Part shown: positions 11,720 to 21,800 of the stretch, one piece after another
Layout of the letters: the number at the start of each line of letters is the position of its first letter
How positions within the stretch are numbered: position 1 is the stretch's first letter
Assembly: GCA_027924585.1 (NCBI GenBank)
Contig: BSBM01000370.1
Coordinates: forward strand, 24,113,501 to 24,177,500
Length of the DNA: 64,000 bases
Direction of reading: 5' to 3'
Source: Larix kaempferi
Taxonomy: Eukaryota > Streptophyta > Pinopsida > Pinales > Pinaceae
Translations under genes and position numbers: made by a program
Notes under the pieces: generated by a model
The model's database searches: none
What the model saw: only the letters and a program-made list of their open reading frames with translations
What the model was told of the DNA's origin: nothing

Positions 11720-12004
11720 TTAAGCAACTTGGTAATAACAAAAGGGAGATGCCCAAATATTTCTAGTTAGGAAAGAAAAAGGATTAAGGAAACCAATTTC
11801 AAGAAACCAACAATCCCCATTAGAGTTTAATTGAAAGTAGCATATCAAAATAAGGTGTGTGCCATTTTTTTTATACCAAGGTCTTCGATCTTGTTTCAAA
11901 TTGTAAAAATATTTTATCACCCTAAACAAAATATGTTCCTTATATGTTATGTAAAATCCATATGGATAATACATAAACACTTCCTCCTCTAAACCATCAT
12001 TCAC
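11720..12004 (-). pseudogene. Copia reverse transcriptase fragment
   Basis: The frame begins MNDGLEEEVFMYYPYGFY and continues to KYFYNLKQDRRPWYKK. It matches the Copia RT blocks usually read as LNG-LEEEVYM-Q-P-GF and ALYGLKQ-PR-WY. Later residues drift from the family. The YADD catalytic box and the rest of pol are missing. It is retroelement debris close to the right end of the CACTA element, either captured or inserted and then decayed. Confidence 0.75.
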
Positions 12005-12104
12005 AAAAAAATTAGAATTATTTCATAATATTACATCCAACTTATATTGTCATGGGTAACACTAATCTCATTGTGAAAAAACACTTTGTTGGACTAACTG
12101 TTTC

Positions 12105-12215
12105 CTCGTAATCCACTCTATTTCGCTAATGTATGGACACTGCGTCGCTATAGCAATGAACTATTGTCGCTATAGCGAGGAAAAGTCCATACTGTCGCTA
12201 TAGTGACGAACGTCG
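12105..12215. repeat. Right subterminal repeats of the CACTA element
   Basis: Four close copies of the dyad motif, such as GTCGCTATAGCAATGA, GTCGCTATAGCGAGGA and GTCGCTATAGTGACGA. They mirror those inside the left end and confirm that both ends belong to one element. Confidence 0.82.
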
Positions 12216-12328
12216 TGGGGATTTTCATTTTTTTCCAAAAATTTAAACTGTTTTTCCATGAAAACATAGATTTTAACTGTTTCGTGGCAAAATTTTGTGG
12301 GACTTTTGAGCCATATGTAGTAGTGATA

Positions 12329-12517
12329 GTATATCTGAATATTTGGGTTATTTAGGGTTTTGGAAAACCCACGCATTTGCATGCATGTTCATGCAAGCAT
12401 AGTTCAGTACATGCATTCATATTTACTTTAAGTATTGGGCAATAAGAATACAAGCAAGCAACAAACATCATCAGAAAGTCCATAAACATAAAAAAAAATA
12501 TCAGTTGGAATATTACA
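12329..12517 (+). repeat. Chromovirus 5' LTR, right portion
   Basis: Resumes the 5' LTR after the CACTA element and its ATA duplication. It aligns with the end of the 3' LTR (TATCTGAATATTTGGGTTAT, the GCATTTGCATGCAT block, TTAGTTGGAATATTACA). It ends in CA directly before the primer binding site. Confidence 0.93.
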
Positions 12518-12518
12518 G

Positions 12519-12530
12519 TAGTATCAGAGC
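12519..12530 (+). other. Primer binding site of the chromovirus
   Basis: TAGTATCAGAGC, one base different from the initiator tRNA-Met complement TGGTATCAGAGC, placed one base after the LTR end. Confidence 0.85.
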
Positions 12531-12621
12531 ATGTTCCTCGCCAGCTATGGGAGAATGCAGTTGTGAACAATAAATGAATACATAGGACCCACACAATATT
12601 ACTTACAAAAGGCAGAGAATC

Positions 12622-14169
12622 ATGAATAGTGGAAGAACAGAAGAAGAGGATGATAAAATGACTTTCACTACTCTCCTTTCCACTTTGAAGGAACTCACCT
12701 CAGGACATAAAGAAATGTTCATTGCCATCAAAAAATTAGTAGATAAATTAGGGCCCACTCCACACAGTCCTATGTTCCTCAATAGTGATCAGGTATCCAC
12801 AAGTAGTAGTGGAGAGCAGTTACATACTAATATTCAAAGTCACCCTCATCTCTACAATAGTTCCTCTAGACCTACCATGCCACAGTTTTTTGGATAGCTA
12901 GATAGTAGTGTCGCTAGTATAGGTAGATCCAGAAGAACTAATGTGGGCATATTTACGGGAGTACAAAGCATTGGGAGATGACTTATAGTCAGCCATGTCC
13001 TTTACAGATTTATTTCATTTTAAGAGTAAGAACAAACTGAGATCTTATAACAAGGCTTTCAACCAGAGCTATGAATTGCAGCGCATAGTAGGGAAACTGA
13101 CTATCCCTACCTTTGATGGGACATAGAGTGGCCCAACACGGAATTGGGGTACAAAATTTGGACACTTACTTCCATCTCAACCCCATGATGGAGACAAATG
13201 CCATTAAGTTGGCTACCTTGCATTTGGACGGGGAATCCCATGCAAGAATAATTTTAAGGACCCATACTTATTTAAAAGTGTATAAACCTTGGAAAATCTT
13301 ACCAATTCTTAAAATGTCAACTATAAAATATTTGGCGATATTTTTCTAAAATTATTTCAATTTATAAGGATTTTATATAGTTTATATAATAATTTTGTGA
13401 TTTTTAGATTGAAAAAAGTTTACCCCATCAAAATTGGGTGAAATGGGGCTTCAAAAAATGCAAATTGGTGAATCTTTTTTTGGAAAAAAACATGGAAAAA
13501 TAGCCCATGGGCTAAATTTCTACCCTAAAATTATCCTTGATCCCATGAGTGGTGGTACCATGGTCTAGTGACATTGGGCCACAATAACATCACTTATCGT
13601 ACATATTTTACACAAAGGCTCATTGAGCACTTTGATAGGAAAGATCACGAGGTACATTTCAAAGAGCTAACATAGCTCAAGCAGACTAGTAGTCCAAAAT
13701 CCTTCATATCTAAATTCCAAAGGGTAGCAGTCATGGTGACAGATATTTAAGAGAATAGGTTAATTATGTTGTTCATTGAGGCTCTCACTGAACCCTTACG
13801 TGGATGGGTTAAGGCTTGTAGACCCACCACCCTCTCTGATGCCATTAGTCGTACCATATATTTACAGGATTCCGTTCCAAAAAATAAGTTTCCTCCCAGA
13901 ACCAATTTTCCTATAAAATATAAGGAGAGGAGACCCTTCCAAAAAGAATGGCCCAAGAAAGAGTGGATGGATAATGCTACCTGCGAGGACCTTAGAAGGA
14001 AGAAACTGTGTTTTAGTTGTTAGGAGCCATGGGTGCCAGGTCACAGGGGTTCAGGGAAGGGAAAGGCTCACTACATAGAGGTATACTCCGACAGTGGAGA
14101 GGACGAGTATGATTAGGACCAAGAACATGGAGAGGTACTTCACACAATAGAAGAGGAGCAGTTTCCTGA
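12622..14169 (+). pseudogene. Chromovirus gag, broken and interrupted by a MITE
   Basis: Gag capsid and nucleocapsid region. An ATG at 12622 opens a 91-codon frame that ends at a stop. Downstream, LATLHLDGESH and WWYHGLVTLGH are joined once the inserted MITE is discounted. Later, KKLCFSC then EPWVPGHRGSGKGKAHY is the zinc-knuckle region, which would bind RNA, with a TAG at 14021 where a Gln is usual. Several stops and frameshifts remain. The start was chosen because it follows the PBS leader and is the first long frame. Confidence 0.82.
13243..13539. mobile_element. hAT-like MITE inserted in the chromovirus gag
   Basis: The 297-bp insertion starts CAAGAATAATTTTAAGG, and the reverse complement of its end is CAAGGATAATTTTAGGG (15 of 17 identical). 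It is flanked by the 8-bp duplication ATCCCATG at 13235-13242 and 13540-13547. The 8-bp TSD and CA start fit the hAT superfamily. Removing it and one TSD copy rejoins the gag frame. No ORF is present, so it is non-autonomous. Confidence 0.88.
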
Positions 14170-14569
14170 GGGTACATAGGGAGGTGTCATTGCTACACTA
14201 TCTGGAGTTCCTAGATTCCACACTCTTCGGATAAGAGGTGTCATAGAGATCAACAGGGTTGGAGTGTTGATAGATGGTGGGGCATCCCACAACTTTATTG
14301 ATGCTATATGGGTAAAAAGGAGAGGTATCCAGACTGAGAGATTTGATGGATTTACAGTATCCGCAGCAGGAAACCACACCATGGAGTGCACTCAGCGCAT
14401 TCCAAAATTGAATGTGACTCTAGGGAACTATATATTGATAGAGACATTTTATGTGGTTGATGTACCAGACATGAATGTGGTGTTGGGATTTCAGTGTATT
14501 TATTCCATTGGAAAGTATTATATAAACTACCAGACCATGGAGATGGAATTTCAGGGAACAAAAGGATAG
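14170..14569 (+). pseudogene. Chromovirus protease region
   Basis: Retroviral-type aspartic protease that would process gag-pol. The frame has VLIDGGASHNFID, the active-site loop in the D-G-G form seen in related plant chromoviruses instead of D-S/T-G, followed by the flap region and VVDVPDMNVVLGFQ, which fits the usual VLG second motif. The frame is open for about 100 codons, then a TAG separates it from RT. Since the flanking domains are broken, no working polyprotein results. Confidence 0.85.
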
Positions 14570-14572
14570 AGA

Positions 14573-15660
14573 GTGGTTTTGAGAGGTATGAATACCTACC
14601 CTCCTAGAGCAGTATCATCACACAGGATGGAGGCTATTGTATGGAAGGGAGACATAGAGTGGGAAGTAGAGTGCTTGGTTACTTTCAGGAAGCCACAGGA
14701 TAGAACCACACAACATCTAGTAAACATACAAACACTATTACAGAAGCATGAAAAAGTATTCAGATATCTTACATTAGGTAGGCCTCCAGATCGAGGATTT
14801 GAGGACATTATTGAGTTAGAAGAGGGGACTCAAGAAATCATTACTACCCATTACCGACACTCCAAAATATATAAACATGAAATTGAAAATACTATCAAAG
14901 CATTGCTCAAATTCGATTACATAAAACCTAGCTCCAGTCCATTCGCATCCTCAGTGGTGTTAGTGAAAAAGAAGGATGGGACCTTACGCATGTGCATTGA
15001 TCACAAGGCGCTTAACAAGAAAATAATTTAAAACGTGTATCCAATCCCAAGGATCAATGAATTGATGGATAAACTACAGGGGTCAAAATAATTCTACAAA
15101 ATTGACCTCTGGTTAGGGTACCATCAGATACAAGTTAGGGAATAGGATGTTCCAAAGACCACTTTCTGTTGCCACTATGGACATTATGATTTTTTGGTGA
15201 TGCCATTTGGGATCACTAATGAACCTGCTAATTTCCAGTCATGTATGAACCACACCTTCAAGGCTCAGTTACACAAGTATCTTCTGGTATTCTTTGATGA
15301 TATATTGATTTACAACAAGACTTGGGAAGATCACTTGAGGCACCTAGATGAAGTACTTGGAATTCTAAAAGAATAGTCACTATATACAAAGATGTCCAAG
15401 TGTGAGTTCGGTATGAAATAAATGTTATATTTGGGACACGTGATTGGAGCAAATGGGGTACAAGTACACTTAGAAAATATTAAAGCCATAATGGATTGGC
15501 CTACACCTAAAGTGTAACAGAGTTGAAAGGATTTTTAGGCCTTTGCACCTACTACAGGAGGTATGTTAGCGGTTTCTCAAAGATGAGAGCACCACTCACA
15601 AATATTACTAAGAAAGGGGCATTCAGTTGGTCAGAGAAAGCACAATAGACATTTGAAAAA
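14573..15660 (+). pseudogene. Chromovirus reverse transcriptase region
   Basis: RNA-dependent DNA polymerase domain. Recognisable blocks in order are IKPSSSPFASSVVLVKKKDG, LRMCIDHKALNK, YPIPRINELMDKL, FYKIDL-x-LGYHQI, VPKTTFCCHYGHYDFLVMPFG, VFFDDILIY (the catalytic Asp pair in the Y/F-x-D-D box) and YLGHVIGANGV. In-frame stops occur in the RT region, several where the family has Gln (for example at 15143 and 15374), and a frameshift lies near 15515. The order PR-RT-RH-INT places it in Ty3/Gypsy rather than Copia. Confidence 0.92.
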
Positions 15661-16140
15661 ATGAAGAAGGTAATTGTTGCATGCCCCGTACTATCACTAC
15701 CGGATTGTATACAACCATTTTTATTAGAATGCGATGCTTCAAGAGAGGGTATTGGAGCAGTATTGATGCAGAATAATCACCCTATTGCATTCGAGAGAAG
15801 AAAAATTAAGGACTATGAGCGCCACTACTCAATATATGAAAAGGAAATGTTATCCATTCTCCATGCACTAACCAAGTTCAGAAAATACTTAATGGGTGGC
15901 AAATTTAAGATTAAGACAGATCACAACAGCTTAAAATACTTCTTGGAACATAAAGAATTGAATGAGAGGCAACATAAATGGGTGAGTAAGATTCAAGCTT
16001 ATGAATTTGAGATTGAATACATAAAGGGAAGAAACAATGTGGTAGCAGATGCACTTTCTAGATGGCCAACCACTTTTATCTCATATGAGCATTTACTCGG
16101 ATTGGATATCTCATCTTTTGGTTCAATACTCCAGAAATAA
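15661..16140 (+). pseudogene. Chromovirus RNase H region (open 159 codons)
   Basis: RNase H domain that degrades the RNA strand during reverse transcription. All four catalytic acids are visible in order: ECDAS (Asp), YEKEML (Glu), IKTDHNSLKY (Asp) and VADALSR (Asp). This is the best preserved block of the element and is open throughout, but upstream a TAG at 15646 and downstream stops cut it off from the rest of pol. Confidence 0.92.
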
Positions 16141-17158
16141 GTTTGCTTGTGAAATATTGGATGGACAGATTCAAGATGACAGGTATAGATTAATATATGG
16201 AATTATCTACTACAAGAACAGGATCTACTTAGTTGTCAATTCTTAACTTAAGAAAAAGATTATACGTGCTTCTCATGACTCACCTTTAGCAGGACACTAG
16301 GGGTTCCTTAAGACTTACACTCGGATTAGAGAGAGGTTCTCATGGAAGGGCCTAAAAAATTATGTGATGCAGCATGTGAGGGAATGTAGTTTGTGCCAAA
16401 AAAATAAGATATAGCATACTCACCCAGCAGGTCTACTACAACCATTACCGATTCCCGAGCAAAAATGGGAAAGCATTTCAATGGAATTTACTACAGGGTT
16501 TCACAAGGTACATGGTAGAGACTGTTTGTATGTGGTGGTTGATAGGTTGACTAAGTTTGCTCACTTATTTTCAATTCCTTCCGACTATTTAGCCCCATAG
16601 GTAGAAGAGTTGTTTTTCAGAGAGGTATTCAGGTTGCACGGGTTTCCTAAGACCATTATGCGTGATAAGGACAACAAGTTCACAAGAGAATTCTGGCAGG
16701 ATCTTTTCAGGTTGATTGGGACATAATTGTCTATGATCACTATTTATCATCCTCAAAGAGACGAACATACATAGATAGTTAACAAGTGGATTGAGGGATA
16801 CTTGAGGAACTACGTGGCAGGTCAGTAGAGGACATGGATTAAATGTCTACACCTATGGGAACAATGCTACAATATTGCACACCATATGACCATCGATATG
16901 ACTCCTTTTAAAGCATTTTATTTTTATTATGCCTTATCTTTTTTGGACTTGATATTTGGTGACAATAGGGCTCCTAAATCCAAGGAGTGGATTCAGGAAT
17001 TTCAAGATATTCTCAAGATACTGAAAGAAAACATGCAGTCTGCCCAAAATAAGCAAAATATATATGCATATAGACACAAGATTGAGCCCAGTTTTGAGGT
17101 AGGGGATTTGGTCTACTTTACACACAATCATCCCTTTAAAAAGAGGAGCATAGAAACT
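16141..17158 (+). pseudogene. Chromovirus integrase region
   Basis: Integrase that would insert the cDNA copy into the host chromosome. The N-terminal zinc-binding HHCC is visible as HDSPLAGH and, further on, CSLCQK. The core follows with [29 protein letters not shown] and YHPQRDEHT, giving the D-D-(35)-E region in decayed form. The C-terminal part has FEVGDLVYF, the GPY/F-type entry. Stops at 16298, 16412, 16598 and 16826 fall where the family carries Gln; others are at 16724 and 16772. Not functional. Confidence 0.9.
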
Positions 17159-17198
17159 TAAGCCTTGCTTTTATGGTCCTTACAAGATAATCCAGAAA

Positions 17199-17546
17199 GT
17201 GGGAAAGGTAGCATATGAGCTCGAATTACCACAAGAAATTAATATTCATAATGTGTTCCATGTGACTAACCTAAATAAAGCAGTAGGTAAACAGATTGTT
17301 ACTTCATCCGAACTACCCCCCCTTGGTGATGAGGGGCAACTGATTTTGGTTCCAAAACGAATCCTAGAAGTTCGAGAGAGAAAACTAAGGAACAAGATCA
17401 TTCGAGAGTACTTGGTTCAATGGGAAGAATTACCAATAGAAGAGGCCACTTGGGAAGGAGAACACGTATTGCAGCACCCAACATTACAGTTGCTTGAGGA
17501 CAAGCATTTTCGAGTGGGGAGGACTGTTATGTCCTCTTCTACTTAA
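17199..17546 (+). pseudogene. Chromodomain C-terminus of the chromovirus integrase
   Basis: Open frame of 115 codons. GKVAYELELPQEINIHNVFHVTNL is the GPY/F-side tail, and VPKRILEVRERKLRNK then IREYLVQWEELPIEEATWEGE is a chromodomain. In chromoviruses this directs integration to chromatin with particular histone marks. The conserved aromatic positions (Y-L-V-x-W and ATWE) are present. The frame ends 22 bases inside the 3' LTR, so its last codons overlap the polypurine tract and LTR start. A frameshift near 17160 separates it from the integrase core. Confidence 0.92.
17513..17524 (+). other. Polypurine tract of the chromovirus
   Basis: The purine-rich GAGTGGGGAGGAC ends directly before the TGTTATG start of the 3' LTR. 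It is the expected plus-strand primer site and lies inside the last codons of the chromodomain frame. Confidence 0.6.
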
Positions 17547-18827
17547 GCACAGGGGACCATCCCGTTAACCTATTCAGTTCCCACAGGTTCGAGCGGGTAC
17601 TAACATTCGGGTAATTGACTAAGGATTGATACCATTTAGACCATACGAAGATCTCAATCATGGATATTAGATCATTAGTAGGTAAAAGAGAGCCATGGGA
17701 ACTAGGGGTTACCTGCATGCATTACATGCGATCCATATTTCATGATGCATGCATTGAAACACCTTTATTAAGCTCTCATGCACACATAAAGCAATGCATG
17801 CAAGTCAATTGGAAATTAGAAGAGAAAAGAAACCTAGTCATGCAAAATTTAGGTTAGGCAATGTCAAAGTTATAAAATAAATATAAAGTGAATGATGAAG
17901 GTTTACTTATTTGATTATTGATTTGAGAAGTCGACTTGGAGAGCTCAAAGAGCTCGTTTAGGGTTGAGGTCACAACACTCAACCATCAAGTGCATTTCAT
18001 CAGTGAAATCTATCTACCCTAGTCAATATTAGGGTTGGATTATCCAGATTCAACATTCTACTATCATCATACAGAATTCTACAACATTCCTCAAGTTTCA
18101 AGCCTCATATTGGATTAGGAGGATTCACCTTTCTTGCAGGGGCGACTTGGGAAAACTAGGGCATCTTCATATCTCAACATATAATCGCCTTTTTATCTGC
18201 ATGCATATTCCATCCTTCCGAGAGCATCACCATTATCCTAGTTACTGAATATAGGATGCTTATCCAGTCTCTAGAGAAAGTTATCATCATAAATATTCTT
18301 TGAGGGACGCTCTCTCATGCATGGGCAACTTTCCTTGAGGATCTCCATGTTTTGTGCCTTAGGGTTGTTACATCGCATGCAAGCAACTGCCATATTGATT
18401 AGAGGGGGATTCTAACCCTAATGCACACCTTCTGGAATCTTCTCACATATATGTATCACTCATCCCTCATTTAGAAGACTAGAGGAGGCACATTTATTAT
18501 AAGGGCGCATTGTTGGAGGAAGATCACTTAATATCTTGCCCGATCTTTGGCACATATCTCGCATGTTGGTTTCATATTGATCTACATCCACTACTCCACC
18601 TATTGGTACGTGCATGCATCTTTTATATCCCTACTTTATAGCATATCTGAATATTTGGGTTATTTAGGGTTTTGCAAAACCCATGCATTTGCATGCATTC
18701 CCATGCAAGCATAGTTCAATACATGCATCTATATTTCCTTTAAGTATTGGGCCATAAGAATACAAGCAAGAAACAAACATAATAAAAAAATCCATAAAAG
18801 GCAAAAAATATTAGTTGGAATATTACA
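17525..18827 (+). repeat. Chromovirus 3' LTR, intact length 1303 bp
   Basis: Starts TGTTATGTCC and ends ATATTACA, followed by the TAACA duplication. It is uninterrupted and therefore shows the pre-insertion state of the CACTA target in the 5' LTR. Confidence 0.95.
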
Positions 18828-18832
18828 TAACA

Positions 18833-21800
18833 TCAAACTGCAAGCTATAGGAATGGAGTAACAACAGACTGCATCCTACAAAAAACGAGAAACAACAAGT
18901 AATGTCAACACTGTTTTGATGACCTTGTGTTCATAAACTTAGATTAATACTATGTTCGAGCACTTAAACAAATTTAACACATCTACAATAAAAATAAACT
19001 TGCTACAACAAAATAATATTAAGTCTAACATGAGTTTACAAAGTTAAAAAAAATAGAGCATCATAAAAATACAGAGTAAAAACTCTTTCTAAACTTCAAC
19101 TTAATAATTCATTTTACTCCCTCTATTTTACAATCATAATTACATAGATATTTATATTGCATAAGGTAATAGATCATTAATTCATATTGACCCTTCAATG
19201 TAACTAAAACCAAATTTAACTCTTCAGGATTAAATACTCTTCATCATTGAAATTCGACAGGCTACAAGAGAGCTAATGAATGTCCCTTCAAACTTTGATG
19301 TTTAAGTCGGTGTGGGGATGGAAGCCTCTTCAAACATTTGAACAGTTAAAAATCTTAGTGGGTTCATGTCTTTTTAAATTCTCGATTTGGTGATGACTTT
19401 TCAAAAATAAAATAAGATAAAAATAAGGGCGCCAACTCACCTTTTGCTTTTCTTATTACTTTTATCATTCTATTATCAATGCTATGATATAGAAAACACT
19501 TCCTTTCATTGGTATATTCTAAATTTTTCCTCGAAATAAATGTATTCATTGTAGTATGGTAGAGTTCTAAGGTGGTAAAATTAAATGCAATTACATAATC
19601 CCAACATTGTAGTTAAGTTTACCAAGCCAAGAGTGTAGAGAGCTCATGCATAAACCCATGGTAATGTAATTACTCGATGTGGGAGATTGGTCATGGGTAG
19701 CGGCAAACTCTTAAACCTCCAAAACCAAATATTCTACCACTACATCAATGTAAATAGAAAACTCTAAACCTCTAGCACCAAATATTCCACCACTATAGTT
19801 TGGTGTCAACCCTATTATCAGTTAGCACAATCACTTAATTTGTGGCTTGTGAATACCAATAGGCTACAAGTTGAGTGCTACCATAAGTTATATGTTACGA
19901 GTTATCCATGTATTCATGCATCCAATTTTTTTTATATTCTTTTTTTTTTATCTCACAAAGTTTTCTAGCTATCTCCCATGAACAATTGGTTATATATTCA
20001 TCCCCTACTAGTTATCATACCCATGCATCCACTACTAGTTATCCATTCATGAGCTACCACTTATTTTTTAAGTTTTTTTATATAATTGTTTATTTCGAAT
20101 TTTTAACTAGTGCCATAGAATTAATCAGTACACTTGTCTCATCCCCTTACAATCCTGAAAAGCATAAACAGTATTCCACCTCAAATTCTAAAATTTATCA
20201 ATAACTATTACTTAGCATTACATACTCCAGTAGTCTCCACGTGTAAGCATTACATACTCCATTAGTCTCCATGTGTAGCGTTACAATTTATTTATGATTA
20301 AATCTAAATGTTTAACTATAAATTTGAAAATTTACGCATGGTAGCTTGATAAAACCATTATAATTTAGTGTTACATAATCTCATAATCTCTCAATAGAAA
20401 TACAACTGATATATCCACCATACCATTTGTTCGTTTTATAAATTAATAATGCATTTAGCAGTTGGCTTTGTTACCAAATAGTTTTCTTTGAGATTACTCC
20501 CTCACAAGCTCCCACACTTCACTTGCCGATGTACATCACACACACATCATTTGCAAATATAATAATAAGGAAAATTACATATAATTTGGACATTGGCATT
20601 TTATGGTTTACATGGGTAGATCGATTCTATAAAATGAATATGATACACGACCATCATTAGTCATGAAAATAGGCAAAAGCATAACCACTTGCAAATTGGT
20701 TCAAGTAACACTTGAAAATCTTAGAACAAACACAAACCTGTTGGACAACACACAAAAATATGGACTTAACAAAGCACATCGCATAAGTGAAAAGAATTCA
20801 AATATTTTTCATATGGAACAACGTTTCGTTAAATAGCTCTTCAAGTCTTGTTTGAAGTACATTGGAGAACCTTAGAAATCAGTTTTTAATTATTGAAGAC
20901 CAAGCATAAAATTGCGAGCATGTAGCAGTGAAATTGTCCCTGACGACCTGGTACAAGCGTGGAAAGAAGAAATGATGTATGGGTTTGCCTTTAAAACTTT
21001 TTATTTTTTGCCAATGGCTGTGCTAACTAAATAACATATAGAAAAAAAGGCACTCTACAATATCCCTTATACATATAGATAAGCTCAGGGGCCACATTAT
21101 TGGTCCCTCTGTTTTTTTCAATACATTTCCTCTTTCAATAAGCCTGTTGGAAGTCTCTACTAAAACTATAGACCCTGAGAACTGCACGGATCCCTGCCAA
21201 GCCCGTCAATAGCATCCGTCCCCATGGCGTGATCTTGCATGTCCCATAGTTCACCAAATTCGCTGGAAGAGGATGTTTAGGCTCCCTAAAATTCTACTCA
21301 GTGCTATCTCTGACATGAAAAGTGGAACTGTATGCACTTGCAGGAAGATAAAACAATTTCGTCACAACTACGTTACAAGAGGTGATTAGAGGAGCAGTCT
21401 AAGAGATTTACACTACCCTTACCTGGATCGCGTACACCGTCCTAGCTTTGAACTATACAGCAACAAATTTCATTTACAGAGACAATGGATAAAATACAAT
21501 CCCTACAAATACCATAATGTTATATGATTTAAGGAAAACGTTTATATATGAAATTAAATGATTAAAAGAATCTAATATCTCCATGTCCAAACCTTTCCTC
21601 AAAGTGAAGTGGATTGAAGCATGATAGATATGATGTTGAACTGATTTTCACAACTACCAACTTTTATTTTCTATGAAAACCCAAACAACTGGAAACACAT
21701 GACTGAAGTACAGTATGTTTCTTGCGTAAAGAGATGACACTTCCCTCATACATCATTCATCTGAAAGTGAGTGAATGGAGAGGAGAGTATATTGAGGACG

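Larger units (their letters stand above)
1901..12325. mobile_element. CACTA (En/Spm-type) transposon carrying captured gene fragments
   Basis: The left end reads CACTAGTACATGTG and the reverse complement of the right end reads CACTACTACATATG, imperfect terminal inverted repeats of the CACTA superfamily. The 3-bp target duplication ATA lies at 1898-1900 and 12326-12328. The empty site is visible in the partner LTR, where CTACTTTATA runs directly into GCATATCTGAAT. Both ends carry subterminal GTCGCTATAGCGAC-type repeats. No TNP2-like or TnpA-like transposase ORF is recognisable. The interior holds fragments of NLR, starch branching enzyme, NOP58 and UBC23/24-type genes and retroelement debris, so it is a non-autonomous Pack-type CACTA that would need a transposase in trans. 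Confidence 0.92.
784..18827 (+). mobile_element. Degenerate Ty3-type chromovirus LTR retrotransposon with nested insertions
   Basis: Complete but decayed Ty3/Gypsy element of the chromovirus lineage. It has two LTRs beginning TGT and ending TTACA, an initiator tRNA-Met PBS, gag with a zinc knuckle, protease, reverse transcriptase, RNase H, integrase and a C-terminal chromodomain. Flanking 5-bp target duplications are TAACA at 779-783 and 18828-18832. A 10.4-kb CACTA transposon splits the 5' LTR and a hAT-like MITE splits gag; without these and their extra TSD bases the element would be about 7.3 kb. Every coding block carries stops or frameshifts, so it cannot move by itself. Clade within chromoviruses is not resolved by eye. 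Confidence 0.93.
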
